The notes: generated from the sequence alone by a model not told the origin. 64,000 nt of DNA from Alphaproteobacteria bacterium (GCA_021774625.1 JAJFIV010000025.1:1-64000); one strand, 5' to 3'; shown: positions 37,846-47,279, counted from the stretch's first letter. Translations and numbers: made by a program.

Positions 37846-38451
37846 CTAGGGTTTGTTGAAAAACAGCAGATAAACCAGTCTGCCATTTTCCAGACTGTCG
37901 CCAAATCCGGGGCCGGCGGTGTGATAGAGCCAGGGCCTGAGAAGAATTAAACGGTTAAAGCGCATCGGCACCCGCATGATGTGTTCCCAGGCGCTTTTGT
38001 TGTTGGTGTCCGGCCCCAGAACGTCGTCCCACACATCCCCATATTTCTGGTAGCCGAGTTTTTCGAGATCTTCGGGGTAAAGCGGCGCGCGGTCCATATC
38101 GGTGCGTTTATGGCGGAAAAAATCGGTGCCGGCCTGACAGTGTTCCGGCAGGGTTAGATACAGAATGCCGGACCAATAGCCGTCATCAATGTGAATGTCG
38201 ATTGTGCCCTGATCGCCTTCCAAAGCCAGCCGCGTGCGGCCATGACCGGTGCCGGCGGTTGGCGTTAAAGGCTCCTGCACGAGACGGGAAATCTGCCGAT
38301 CCATGCCTTCGACAATCATCCGCTTGGCAGAGTTTTTCCCTGGAAAGTAGGTCTTTTCCTTCAACTCGGGGTATTCCTGCTGAAGGGCGGCATTACGGAG
38401 ATCGAATGGATTGTCGAGAAAATCGTCGATGATCATCAACGAGTTTTGCAT
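37846..38451 (-). CDS. DUF6445 family protein (2OG-oxygenase-like)
   Basis: The 201-residue protein resembles DUF6445. It opens IIDDFLDNPFDLRNAALQ and has HIDDGYWSGILYLTLPE near residue 90 and FNRLILLRPWLYHTAG near 170. The HID...H...R pattern recalls the Fe(II)/2-oxoglutarate site of prolyl hydroxylase-like enzymes. I chose ATG 38451 because GAGGGAG lies just before it; the GTG at 38475 would include that site. It converges on the flagellar genes. Substrate unknown. Confidence 0.75.
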   Translation of the reverse strand: MQNSLMIIDDFLDNPFDLRNAALQQEYPELKEKTYFPGKNSAKRMIVEGMDRQISRLVQEPLTPTAGTGHGRTRLALEGDQGTIDIHIDDGYWSGILYLTLPEHCQAGTDFFRHKRTDMDRAPLYPEDLEKLGYQKYGDVWDDVLGPDTNNKSAWEHIMRVPMRFNRLILLRPWLYHTAGPGFGDSLENGRLVYLLFFNKP

Positions 38452-38512
38452 GGCTGCTCCCTCTTTTTGGGCCACCTTATAATTTCAGGGAATGGTGGCT
38501 TTCACTGTCGAA

Positions 38513-38605
38513 TGGCGGAGAGGAAGGGATTCGAACCCTCGGTACGGCTTTACACCGTACAACGGTTTAGCAAACCGCCGCCTTCGACCACTCGGCCACC
38601 TCTCC
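38513..38605 (-). tRNA. tRNA-Ser (anticodon GCT)
   Basis: The minus strand folds as a class II tRNA of 93 nt with acceptor GGAGAGG/CCTCTCC and encoded CCA. The anticodon loop holds GCT and the long variable arm is GTACGG/CCGTAC. It lies between DUF6445 and the symporter genes. Confidence 0.97.
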
Positions 38606-38660
38606 ACCGCCGTGAATAGCCGAGGTGCTGAAGGCTGTCAATGACAGAGGGGCGCCGGTG

Positions 38661-40418
38661 CTACCCTGTGGAGGGCAAACGGATGGAATCGACCATCTGG
38701 CGGATTTCGGCGGGCGTTTTGGCGGTGAAGCGGGCGACTATGAAGGCAACGGCGAAGTTGATCAGCATGCCGATAAAGCCGATACCTTCGGGCGAAATGC
38801 CAAACCACCAGTTGGCGGCCACATTCATCTCGGGCGCCCAGAATTTGAACCAGGCGATATAGACCCAGGTGAAACCCATGCCCGCCAGCATACCGGCGAT
38901 GGCCCCTTCACGGTTCACGGATTTGACGAAGATGCCGAGGAAAATTGCTGGAAACAGGGAGGCTGCGGCGAGGCCAAAGGCAAAGGCCACCACTTGCGCC
39001 ACAAAGGCGGGCGGATAGATACCGAAAAAGCCAGCGATGATCACCGCCACGGCTGCCGAAAGACGGGCAGCGAGCAATTCCTGACGCTCGGTCAAAGTAC
39101 CGAACAGGGTCTTTTTCATCAGGTCATGGGAGATCGAGGTGGAGATCACCAGCAGCAGCCCCGCCGCAGTAGAGAGCGCCGCCGCAAGACCGCCTGCCGC
39201 CACCAGCGCGATCACCCATCCCGGCAAGGCGGCAATTTCCGGATTGGCGAGCACCATGATATCCCGATCCACATAGACTTCGTTGGCATTGTCCGTGGGC
39301 GCATTGACAACCAGCCGCTCGCCATTCGTCCCCCTGTCCTCCCTATAGACCGGCGCGCCGCCTTCGAGCGCATTGCCAGCGGAATATTGAATGCGGCCGT
39401 CCGCGTTCTTGTCAATCCAGGCAATCAGGCCTGTATCCTCCCAGTTTTTAAACCATTCGGGGGTCGCCTCATAGGCCGTATTCTGCACCGTATCGACGAA
39501 ATTCAGCCGGGCAAAGGCGGCCACCGCCGGCGCCGTCGTGTAAAGGATCGCAATAAACACCAGGGCATAGCCCGCTGATATCCGGGCATCCGACGCCTTG
39601 GGCACGGTGAAGAACCGGACGATCACATGGGGCAGTCCCGCCGTGCCGATCATCAGGGCGGCGGTAATGGCAAAGACATCCATGGTGGATTTGCTGCCAT
39701 CCGTATAGGCCGCAAAGCCGAGATCGACCAGAGTGCGATCCAGCTTCTCCAAAACCGTCAACCCTGAACCATCCACCAGTGTACCACCCAATCCCAGTTG
39801 CGGCACCGGGCTGCCGGTCAGCAGCAGGGCGATGAAAATCGCCGGCACCATATAGGCGAAAATCAGCACGCAATATTGCGCCACCTGCGTATAGGTTATG
39901 CCTTTCATGCCGCCCAGCACCGCATAAAGAAACACAATTCCCATCCCGGCAAAGACGCCTGTGTTGATATCCACTTCCAGAAAACGCGAAAAGACGATGC
40001 CGACGCCCCGCATCTGCCCCGCCACATAGGTGAAAGACACGATTAACAAACAAAGGACGGCCACCATGCGCGCCGTTTTGGAATAATAGCGCTCGCCGAT
40101 AAAATCCGGCACGGTAAACTGACCGAATTTCCGCAAATACGGGGCAAGCAGGAGGGCCAGCAACACATAGCCGCCGGTCCAGCCCATCAGATAGACCGAG
40201 CCGTCATAGCCCGCAAAGGCGATGATCCCGGCCATGGAGATAAAGGAGGCGGCACTCATCCAGTCGGCCGCCGTCGCCATGCCGTTCAGAACCGGGTGGA
40301 CATGCGCGCCCGCCACATAAAATTCGCTGGTGGAACGCGCCCGCGCCCAGATGGCGATTCCGATATAGAGTGCAAAGGTGAGCCCGACGAATAGGTACGT
40401 CAGCGCCGCGGTGCTCAT
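38661..40418 (-). CDS. Sodium:solute symporter, ActP/VC_2705-like large subunit
   Basis: The 585-residue inner-membrane protein has about 13 helices and the SSS-family hallmarks: TAADWMSAASFISMAGII near 50, GQMRGVGIVFSRFLEV near 135, and TAGLPHVIVRFFTVPKASDARIS near 265. It probably imports a small monocarboxylate such as acetate with Na+. A soluble insert (about 325-395) is present. It overlaps the DUF4212 gene by 4 bp, the usual two-gene arrangement for these transporters. Confidence 0.9.
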   Translation of the reverse strand: MSTAALTYLFVGLTFALYIGIAIWARARSTSEFYVAGAHVHPVLNGMATAADWMSAASFISMAGIIAFAGYDGSVYLMGWTGGYVLLALLLAPYLRKFGQFTVPDFIGERYYSKTARMVAVLCLLIVSFTYVAGQMRGVGIVFSRFLEVDINTGVFAGMGIVFLYAVLGGMKGITYTQVAQYCVLIFAYMVPAIFIALLLTGSPVPQLGLGGTLVDGSGLTVLEKLDRTLVDLGFAAYTDGSKSTMDVFAITAALMIGTAGLPHVIVRFFTVPKASDARISAGYALVFIAILYTTAPAVAAFARLNFVDTVQNTAYEATPEWFKNWEDTGLIAWIDKNADGRIQYSAGNALEGGAPVYREDRGTNGERLVVNAPTDNANEVYVDRDIMVLANPEIAALPGWVIALVAAGGLAAALSTAAGLLLVISTSISHDLMKKTLFGTLTERQELLAARLSAAVAVIIAGFFGIYPPAFVAQVVAFAFGLAAASLFPAIFLGIFVKSVNREGAIAGMLAGMGFTWVYIAWFKFWAPEMNVAANWWFGISPEGIGFIGMLINFAVAFIVARFTAKTPAEIRQMVDSIRLPSTG

Positions 40419-40684
40419 GCCTGATCCTCGTCCGAGACACCAAAACGCCGATCAATGGTCCGCATGCGGAACACGTAAATGAAGATCAGAATAACGAAAA
40501 CATAGATCGACCCCTGCTGGGCAAACCAGAAACCCACGGGAAAACCCAGCACAACAAACCGGTTGAGAAAATCAGCGAACAGAATGCCCGCCCCGAATGA
40601 AACAGCGAACCAGACCAGCAGAAGCTTGATCAAAAGTGCAACATTGGCCCGCCAATAATCCTTATTCCGCTTCGTCTGCTCCAT
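40415..40684 (-). CDS. DUF4212 symporter small subunit
   Basis: The 89-residue protein has two membrane helices (about 18-38 and 48-72) and the usual DUF4212 sequence NKDYWRANVALLIKLLLVWF, with GFPVGFWFAQQGSIYVFV in helix two. It accompanies the SSS symporter. ATG 40684 is preferred to TTG 40693. It overlaps the upstream gene by 23 bp, so the three genes are coupled. Confidence 0.9.
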   Translation of the reverse strand: MEQTKRNKDYWRANVALLIKLLLVWFAVSFGAGILFADFLNRFVVLGFPVGFWFAQQGSIYVFVILIFIYVFRMRTIDRRFGVSDEDQA

Positions 40685-41237
40685 TGACCGCAATCCTGTA
40701 GCCCCCTATTTTCCATTGCAGTTCGGTCCAGTAATTGGCCCCGACCTTGACATTGATCACCAGACTATCGCCTTTGCCATAATCTGGAAAGTGCTTCTGC
40801 CGCTTCGCCATAAGACCATAGGGGATCAGATAGGCGAAATGCATGGCCGGGCATGTCAGACAGAGGAAAGCCCTTTTCCGTGTGACGGCAAGTTTTTCAA
40901 GAGGCGCCCTGCCGATCCGGAACCAGAGATGATCCGTCATTTTGTTGAAATTCTGGAAGTAAATCAAGGCCTTTCGCCCCTCATAAAGGCAGCGATAGGG
41001 TGCGACACGCGAAAAATCATCTGCGAATTCCGCCGCCAGTATTTCTCTCGCAACCCGCCCCATTTCTGAAAACCGCCCCGGATTGCGCGGCCGGTCTTGG
41101 CCGAAAGATAAATTGCCGTCATCGCCGTTATCAAGTCGCAATAGCCGACGCAACACATCATTCGGCCGGTCCATAAAAGGCCGTGCTAACTGCTGCAGCC
41201 CCTGATATACTTGATTATCCACCTTAATCACCGGCAC
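40662..41237 (-). CDS. Unknown protein with SeqA/ribbon-helix-helix-like N-terminus
   Basis: The 191-residue product begins PVIKVDNQVYQGLQQLARPF and then DRPNDVLRRLL, the SeqA-N-like DNA-binding module also found at the front of various nucleases and DNA-binding proteins. After a linker (about 35-60) a 120-residue domain follows with YEGRKALIYFQNF, LWFRIGRAPLEKL and FLCLTCPAMHFAYLIPYGLM; I do not recognise it. GTG 41237 has AGGGGAGA upstream. It precedes the symporter genes with overlap, so it may regulate them. A 14-bp perfect palindrome lies 94 bp upstream of its start. Confidence 0.6.
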   Translation of the reverse strand: MPVIKVDNQVYQGLQQLARPFMDRPNDVLRRLLRLDNGDDGNLSFGQDRPRNPGRFSEMGRVAREILAAEFADDFSRVAPYRCLYEGRKALIYFQNFNKMTDHLWFRIGRAPLEKLAVTRKRAFLCLTCPAMHFAYLIPYGLMAKRQKHFPDYGKGDSLVINVKVGANYWTELQWKIGGYRIAVNGADEAE

Positions 41238-41247
41238 GCATCTCTCC

Positions 41248-41273
41248 CCTATTCCCACTCCCTATTCCCACTC
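41248..41273. repeat. 13-bp tandem duplication beside a ribosome binding site
   Basis: CCTATTCCCACTC occurs twice head to tail. It starts 11 bp upstream of the GTG at 41237 on the minus strand and overlaps its purine-rich ribosome binding region. It could change translation by slippage. Confidence 0.6.
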
Positions 41274-41330
41274 CCCTGCAAACACCCCTTATTCATTCCT
41301 CCGGATAATCATCTCTTCAATTTATTTATA

Positions 41331-41344
41331 AGTACTATAGTACT
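41331..41344. promoter_or_regulatory. Perfect 14-bp palindrome upstream of the RHH-like gene
   Basis: AGTACTATAGTACT is fully self-complementary, in AT-rich sequence. It is a good size for a ribbon-helix-helix dimer-of-dimers site and may be the operator of the gene at 40662-41237. Confidence 0.45.
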
Positions 41345-41485
41345 GCAGATAAAAATACAAGATTGGGAGAGGCATGGTCGTGTCTCGGTCAGGAAACGGG
41401 TATCTATGATCTTACCGGGGTTGCCGTTCGGCGAGTAGCTGACGATTCTGGCGAAGGGCCGTCATGGCGATGTTCAAAACCGCGC

Positions 41486-42100
41486 TTAGATTCGTTGCGC
41501 TTCATAGTAATGGGTTCCGCATTCATCAACATACATATCGCTGACGCGAAAACCTGCTTCGCTGAAGATCTGTCCGTATTTTTCTGCCCCGAGAGAACTA
41601 GAAATCTGGTCAGTGAGGACATCTTTCCAGGTGCAGACCTGCCAGGGCGCTGAAAGCAAGACACTTCCTCCTGGTTTGAGCGCGTCGGATATACGGTGAA
41701 TCAGCGCGCGCTGCCCGTCTTCCGGCAACAAAAAGATCAGACCAATAGCCAGTGCCGCGTCGAATGTTCGGCCGAAGAAGCTGCTGCGTTCGGCTGCCTC
41801 ACAGGCCACTTCGATGCCGGGAAAGCGCTGCCGGAACGCTGCGACCATCGCCGGAGAGGCATCGATCGCCCACACTAGAAATCCCTTATTGATCAAAACC
41901 GAAGTCAGTGGTTCACCGTGGCCAGCCCCGATATCGATGACCGAGGATTCCGAAGGTAGTGACGCTGCCCACTTTTGGACGATTGAGCGTCCAGATGTCG
42001 AGCGCGCCGCCACGAATTTATCGGTGATCGCTTCATAGCCATATGACGGATCTTCAGTCACTGATCGTCTCCCCGGCCGCTGATGGAGCTGTTTATGCAT
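41486..42100 (-). CDS. Class I SAM-dependent methyltransferase
   Basis: The 204-residue protein has the methyltransferase motif I VIDIGAGHGEPLTSVL near residue 55, VWAIDASPAMVAAF, and LKPGGSVLLSAPW near 150. It fits the UbiE/Methyltransf_11 type. The substrate is unknown. ATG 42100 is preferred to TTG 42142. It lies alone between two minus-strand genes and is the only gene in an intergenic-rich stretch, so it may be accessory. Confidence 0.82.
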   Translation of the reverse strand: MHKQLHQRPGRRSVTEDPSYGYEAITDKFVAARSTSGRSIVQKWAASLPSESSVIDIGAGHGEPLTSVLINKGFLVWAIDASPAMVAAFRQRFPGIEVACEAAERSSFFGRTFDAALAIGLIFLLPEDGQRALIHRISDALKPGGSVLLSAPWQVCTWKDVLTDQISSSLGAEKYGQIFSEAGFRVSDMYVDECGTHYYEAQRI

Positions 42101-42214
42101 AAAGGGACTTACATATAAAGGCCGAAAGTAGGCTTCCCGCAAAACATTGCCGTCTGGTTTCCAACCGGGATACCGCCAGGGGGATTATAGGCTGCAATGA
42201 AAGCAAAAGCGGTG

Positions 42215-43399
42215 TCAGCTTTCGCTCTCAATCGCCGCCAACACCCGCCCGATAAAGCCGTCCAGCTCACGATTTGTGATCCAGCGCACGACAACCACCA
42301 GATCGTTTTCCTCGTCCACATAGACGATATTGGCGCCGGCGCCGGCGAAATAATAGCCACTTTCCGGTGCGCTCGGCAGCGCTTTCTGGCCGGTATTCAG
42401 AAAGTAATTCATATAGCCATAGCCGGGATTGGGTCCGGTCGGCGTACGGGCCATTCCGATCCAGTCTTCGGAGAGGATTTGTCGATCGCCCCAGCGGCCT
42501 TTATTCAGCGCCAGATAGCCGAGCCGCGCCAGGTCCCAGGCGGAAATAAACATGCCGCCGCCCCAGTGACCGCCACCGGAAACCGACTGCATATCCTGGC
42601 CGTCGATCATTGTCCAGGAATTGTCATAGCCATGCCAGCGCCAGGTGTTGGAGGCACCGATCGGGTCCATGAATTGCTCGCGCAGCACTTCCGGCAGGGG
42701 TTGCCGCCACACATGGAGCAGCGCCAGCGCCAGCGCATTGACCCTGACATCGTTATATTTCCAGGCCGAACCCGGTTCCGGCGTTTCCCGGGCGAATTCC
42801 GACCAGCTGTTCTCGCCGGGGCGGTCGGCCCAGTCGGGCTTGCCCCAGAGCGTGCCGCGCCACCAGCTTGTCTGGCGCAAAAGATGATCCCAGGTGATTT
42901 TGGAATTATGCTCGCCGTCGAAATGGTCGGTCGGCACATAAGGCGCCACCAGATCATTGACATTCCTGATCAGACCCTGATCCCACGCCAGCCCCGCCAC
43001 GCTCGAAAGAAAGGTTTTGGTGATGCTGTTGGTCATATCGGCGCGCGCCGTGTCGCCCCATTCGGCCACCACTTTGCCTTTGCGGATAATAATACCGCTA
43101 AGGCCCGCCCGTGGCTGCATCGGACCGATAACTTCGTCGAACGGCTCACGGGTAAAGGGGAACATGGCACGCACCAGCGGCAGGTCGCGCGCATCCACAT
43201 ATTCGGCGAGTTCTGGCGGCAGCTTGCTTTCGCCGGCAATGGAAAATGCGATGGCGTCCTGTAATTTTGCCTCATCCATCCCGGCATCGGCCGGGCTGAT
43301 GGTCGCCCATTCCCCGCGCGGCGGAAAATAGTCCTGCGCCGATGCGGGAATGATAAAAGCTAGCAGGAACAGGCCTGCCATGAATACTCTGATTTTCAT
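42215..43399 (-). CDS. Exported class C beta-lactamase-like serine hydrolase
   Basis: The 394-residue protein has a signal peptide (about 1-21). The catalytic SxxK is SITK near residue 125, and YND near 215 is the YxN motif. This is the fold of PBP-like esterases, beta-lactamases and 6-aminohexanoate-dimer hydrolases. Start ATG 43399 overlaps the fdsD stop (ATGA), with AAGGAG upstream, so it is coupled to the formate operon; a functional link is not known. It probably acts in the periplasm. Confidence 0.88.
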   Translation of the reverse strand: MKIRVFMAGLFLLAFIIPASAQDYFPPRGEWATISPADAGMDEAKLQDAIAFSIAGESKLPPELAEYVDARDLPLVRAMFPFTREPFDEVIGPMQPRAGLSGIIIRKGKVVAEWGDTARADMTNSITKTFLSSVAGLAWDQGLIRNVNDLVAPYVPTDHFDGEHNSKITWDHLLRQTSWWRGTLWGKPDWADRPGENSWSEFARETPEPGSAWKYNDVRVNALALALLHVWRQPLPEVLREQFMDPIGASNTWRWHGYDNSWTMIDGQDMQSVSGGGHWGGGMFISAWDLARLGYLALNKGRWGDRQILSEDWIGMARTPTGPNPGYGYMNYFLNTGQKALPSAPESGYYFAGAGANIVYVDEENDLVVVVRWITNRELDGFIGRVLAAIESES

Positions 43400-43623
43400 T
43401 GAGATACTCCTTGTTGTTTCAACTGTTCAGCCGCCTTCTGCGCCAGCGGCAACAGCCCGTCCGTTTCCCCTGCGTCCAGCATGGCGAACAGCTGTTTCTT
43501 CATGCGTGGATCCCAGAAATTCTTGATATGACCGGCAGTGCCGGCAATGGCTTCCGCTTCCGGATAGGGTTCAAAAAACTGCGAAATCTGATTTGCCATC
43601 CGGACCAGCTCTTCATTCTTCAC
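43396..43623 (-). CDS. fdsD: Formate dehydrogenase delta subunit FdsD
   Basis: The 75-residue protein has the FdsD signature: ELVRMANQISQFFEPYPE, then HIKNFWDPRMKKQLFAML. It helps assemble the soluble NAD-dependent formate dehydrogenase. The GTG start overlaps fdhD (GTGA) and the stop overlaps the serine hydrolase. Confidence 0.93.
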   Translation of the reverse strand: MKNEELVRMANQISQFFEPYPEAEAIAGTAGHIKNFWDPRMKKQLFAMLDAGETDGLLPLAQKAAEQLKQQGVSQ

Positions 43624-44408
43624 TTGGAATTCTCCCCATCAAACAGGATCAATGCGCCATCCGGGCCGCGCGCGACCAGTTTTAAACCGACTGCCGCCGC
43701 CAGGTCCAGTGCCAAACTGGTCGGCGCGGAAACCGTCGCCAAAAGCGCGACACCCATATGGGCGGCTTTCTGCACCAGTTCAAAACTGCACCGGCTGGTC
43801 ATAACGATAAAACCATTCCGGCCCGCCAAGCCTTCACGGTATAGCGCCCCGATCAGCTTATCGAGCGCATTGTGACGCCCGACATCCTCCCGCACCAGCA
43901 GAATGTCACCGTCCAGATCGCAAAAGGCCGCACCATGAACGGACCGCGTTTCCTGATTCAAAGGCTGAGAAACATCCAGTTGACCGAAAGCGCGGGCAAC
44001 GGCTCCTTTCCCGGGGGTTTTGCCGGATTCAATGGGCTGCATGGGACGGATGGCGTCGGCTAAAGTCTCGACCCCGCACAAACCGCAGCCAGTGCGCCCT
44101 TCAAGAAAGCGCGGACGTTTTTCCCGACCCGGTTTGGCCCCGCCTTTCAGACGGATATCCACCGTCCAGCCTTCGGGGTAGCTTTTCACGTCTATCTGTT
44201 CGATGTCATCGAAGGCCCCGACCATGCCTTCAGTCAGGGCAAAACCGGCAGCGAGGTCCTCGAAATCCGCCGGGCTCGCCATCATCACCGCCCAGGGTTC
44301 GCTATCAAGGCCAATCTCGACAGGCACTTCGACGGCAATGCCCCATTCCGTTTTTCCGCCATTCATGGTGCGGACGGTCTGGGTGCGGGACGGTCTGGGT
44401 GAATCCAC
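43620..44408 (-). CDS. fdhD: Formate dehydrogenase sulfurtransferase FdhD
   Basis: The 262-residue protein transfers sulfur from IscS to the molybdenum cofactor of formate dehydrogenase. The two conserved cysteines are in GRTGCGLCGVETL near 120. EDVGRHNALDKLIG near 190 and TSRCSFELVQKA near 215 are also diagnostic. GTG 44408 lies 13 bp from the fdsA stop. It is in the fdsGBA-fdhD-fdsD operon. Confidence 0.96.
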   Translation of the reverse strand: MDSPRPSRTQTVRTMNGGKTEWGIAVEVPVEIGLDSEPWAVMMASPADFEDLAAGFALTEGMVGAFDDIEQIDVKSYPEGWTVDIRLKGGAKPGREKRPRFLEGRTGCGLCGVETLADAIRPMQPIESGKTPGKGAVARAFGQLDVSQPLNQETRSVHGAAFCDLDGDILLVREDVGRHNALDKLIGALYREGLAGRNGFIVMTSRCSFELVQKAAHMGVALLATVSAPTSLALDLAAAVGLKLVARGPDGALILFDGENSK

Positions 44409-44420
44409 GAGTGTTCCCGG

Positions 44421-47255
44421 CTATTCGGCGGCGAGAATCTTGATCGGTTTATCGCCATGTTTGGCGCGCTTTTTCTGCCAGTCGGTGGGCAGGTTGCTGC
44501 GCGACACCTCGACCGCCGTCACCTTATATTCGGGACAGTTAGTGGCCCAGTCAGACAGTTCCGTCGTCACCACATTGGCGTCGGTTTCCGGGTGATGGAA
44601 GGTGGTATAGACCACGCCCTGCGGCACTCTGTCGGTGATATATGCACGAAGGGTCGTCGCCCCCTTGCGGCTTGCCAATGAGACCAGCTCACCATCTTCA
44701 ACGCCCCGGACATCCGCATCGTGGGGATGGATTTCCAACACGTCTTCCTTGTGCCAGGTGGTGTTACGGGTCCGCCGGGTCTGGGTTCCCACATTATATT
44801 GGGTCAGGATGCGGCCCGTGGTCAGGATCAGCGGGAAGGACCGGTTGGTCCGCTCCTCCGTCGCCACAAACTGCGTAATCATAAACTGGCCCTTGCCGCG
44901 CACGAACCCATCCACATGCATCACCGGCGTGCCCATGGGTTTTTCCGGCGTACAGGGCCATTGCACGCTGCCCGCCTTGTCCAGATGATCGAAGCTGACG
45001 CCCTTAAAAGTCGGCGTCACCCGGGCGATTTCATCCATGATATCCGCCGCGCTGTCATAATGCATGTCATAGCCCATGGCCTGCGCAATGCGGCAGACGG
45101 TTTCCCACTCGGAAAGGCCCGTCTTGGGCGGCATCACGGGGCGAACCCGATTGATGCGCCGTTCCGCATTGGTAAAGGTGCCGTCCTTTTCCAGAAAGGA
45201 GGTGCCGGGCAGGAAAACATGGGCAAACAGCGCCGTTTCATTGAGAAACAGATCCTGCACCACAACGCAGTCCATGGCTTCGAACGCCGCGCGCACATGA
45301 TGGGCGTTGGGGTCGGACTGGGCGATATCCTCACCCTGAACAAAGATGCCCCTGAAGGATCCGTCGATGGCCGCCGACAGCATATTGGGGATGCGAAGGC
45401 CCGGTTCCTCATCCACATCCACCCCCCATTCACCCTTGAAAAGATCACGGACCGCATCATCGGACACATGGCGGTAGCCGGGCAGTTCATGCGGGAAGGA
45501 GCCCATATCGCAGGCCCCCTGCACATTATTCTGACCCCGTAGCGGATTGACCCCCACTCCTTCGCGGCCGATATTACCGGTGGCCATGGCCAGGTTTGCA
45601 AGTCCCATCACCATGGTGGAGCCCTGGCTGTGTTCGGTCACGCCGAGACCATAATAGATAGCGGCATTCCCGGCTGTCGCATACAGGCGGGCGGCCTGAC
45701 GGATTTCATCAGCCGGAACGCCGGTGACCGGTGCCATCGCTTCCGGTGAATTGAAGGGTTCCGCAATGAATTTCGCCCAGCGGTCAAAGGACACGTCTTC
45801 GCAGCGCTCCCTAATGAAATTCTCGTCCGTCAGGCCTTCGGTCACAATCACATGGGCCAGCGCATTGATCACCGCAACATTGGTGCCCGGCAGAAGCTGA
45901 AGATGATGCGCCGCCTTCACATGGGGCGTTTTGACCAGATCAATACGGCGGGGATCGATCACAATCAACTGGGCGCCATCCCTGAGCCGTTGTTTCATAC
46001 GCGATGCAAACACCGGATGGGCATCGGTCGGATTGGCGCCGATCAACAGCATCACATCCGTTTTTTCTACCGATTTGAAATGCTGGGTGCCCGCCGAGGT
46101 TCCAAAAGTGGTTTTCAGCCCATAGCCGGTCGGCGAGTGGCAGACCCGGGCGCAGGTGTCCACATTATTGTTGCCAAAGGCTGTACGGACCATTTTCTGC
46201 ACCGCATAAACTTCCTCGTTGGTACAGCGGGACGAAGTCACGCCGCCAATGGCGCCCTTGCCGTATTTTTCCTGGATGGCCGTAAAGCGCGCCGCGGTGA
46301 ATTCGATGGCTTCGTCCCAGCTCACTTCGCGCCAGGGATCGCTGGTTTTCTCGCGGATCAGCGGGTTCATCACCCGGTCCTTATGGGTCGCATAGCCCCA
46401 GGCAAAACGGCCCTTGACGCAGGAATGCCCTTCATTGGCGCCGCCGTGCTTGTAAGGCACCATACGCACCACCTGATCGCCCTTCAGCTCCGCCTTGAAG
46501 GAACAGCCGACGCCGCAATAGGCGCAGGTGGTCAGGACGGTGCGGGTCGGAACACCCTGTTCGACAACGGACTTTTCCATCAGGGTGGCCGTCGGGCAGG
46601 CCTGCACACAGGCGCCGCAGGACACGCATTCGGACTCCATAAAGTCTTCACTCATCCCGGCGGAAACTTTGGACTCAAACCCTCTGCCCTCAATGGTCAG
46701 CGCATAGGTCCCCTGGGTTTCCTCGCAGGCCCTGACACAGCGCGAACAGACAATGCATTTGCTGGGGTCAAAATCAAAATACGGGTTGGAATAATCGGTT
46801 TCCGCATCCAGATGGTTTTCCCCGGCATAGCCATAGCGGACATCGCGCAGTCCGGTGACGCCCGCCATATCCTGCAATTCGCAATCGCCATTGGTGGAAC
46901 AGGTGAGGCAATCCAGCGGATGATCGGAAATATATAATTCCATCACCCCGCGGCGGATTTTTTCCAGCCTGGCGCTTTGGGTGCGGATTTTCATGCCGTC
47001 TTCCACTGGCGTTGTACAGGAGGCCGGCGTGCCTTTCCGGCCCTCAATTTCCACCAGACAGAGCCGGCAGGAGCCAAACGCTTCCAGACTGTCGGTGGCG
47101 CACAGTTTCGGCACCTCCGCCCCGGCTATCGCAGCAGCCCGCATGACCGAGGACCCTTCCGGCAGCACAACCGGACGGCCGTCAATCTCGACCGTAACGT
47201 CCTTGTCCGTCACTCTGGCCGGCGTTCCGAAATCCGTTTCTTTCAACAGAGCCAT
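44421..47255 (-). CDS. fdsA: NAD-dependent formate dehydrogenase alpha subunit FdsA
   Basis: The 944-residue molybdopterin enzyme starts with a [2Fe-2S] ferredoxin domain (AFGSCRLCLVEIEG), an NuoG-like His/Cys motif, and two 4Fe-4S clusters (CIVCSRCVRAC, CVSCGACVQAC). The bis-MGD domain has CAYCGVGCSFKAEL near 250. The Mo ligand position is Cys in DTCARVCHSPTG near 380; no selenocysteine is used. It oxidises formate to CO2. GGAGA precedes ATG 47255. A 160-bp spacer separates it from fdsB. Confidence 0.97.
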   Translation of the reverse strand: MALLKETDFGTPARVTDKDVTVEIDGRPVVLPEGSSVMRAAAIAGAEVPKLCATDSLEAFGSCRLCLVEIEGRKGTPASCTTPVEDGMKIRTQSARLEKIRRGVMELYISDHPLDCLTCSTNGDCELQDMAGVTGLRDVRYGYAGENHLDAETDYSNPYFDFDPSKCIVCSRCVRACEETQGTYALTIEGRGFESKVSAGMSEDFMESECVSCGACVQACPTATLMEKSVVEQGVPTRTVLTTCAYCGVGCSFKAELKGDQVVRMVPYKHGGANEGHSCVKGRFAWGYATHKDRVMNPLIREKTSDPWREVSWDEAIEFTAARFTAIQEKYGKGAIGGVTSSRCTNEEVYAVQKMVRTAFGNNNVDTCARVCHSPTGYGLKTTFGTSAGTQHFKSVEKTDVMLLIGANPTDAHPVFASRMKQRLRDGAQLIVIDPRRIDLVKTPHVKAAHHLQLLPGTNVAVINALAHVIVTEGLTDENFIRERCEDVSFDRWAKFIAEPFNSPEAMAPVTGVPADEIRQAARLYATAGNAAIYYGLGVTEHSQGSTMVMGLANLAMATGNIGREGVGVNPLRGQNNVQGACDMGSFPHELPGYRHVSDDAVRDLFKGEWGVDVDEEPGLRIPNMLSAAIDGSFRGIFVQGEDIAQSDPNAHHVRAAFEAMDCVVVQDLFLNETALFAHVFLPGTSFLEKDGTFTNAERRINRVRPVMPPKTGLSEWETVCRIAQAMGYDMHYDSAADIMDEIARVTPTFKGVSFDHLDKAGSVQWPCTPEKPMGTPVMHVDGFVRGKGQFMITQFVATEERTNRSFPLILTTGRILTQYNVGTQTRRTRNTTWHKEDVLEIHPHDADVRGVEDGELVSLASRKGATTLRAYITDRVPQGVVYTTFHHPETDANVVTTELSDWATNCPEYKVTAVEVSRSNLPTDWQKKRAKHGDKPIKILAAE

Positions 47256-47279
47256 CGCTCGTCTCCTATTTCACTTCTT

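Noticed and set aside
41345-41485. Short plus-strand frame near 41363
   Set aside because: It overlaps the methyltransferase in antisense, has no known motif and may be a fragment at best.
45852-46937. 361-codon plus-strand frame
   Set aside because: Antisense to fdsA; shadow frame.
44421-47255. Selenocysteine codon in formate dehydrogenase
   Set aside because: The active-site position is a Cys codon and no in-frame TGA occurs.
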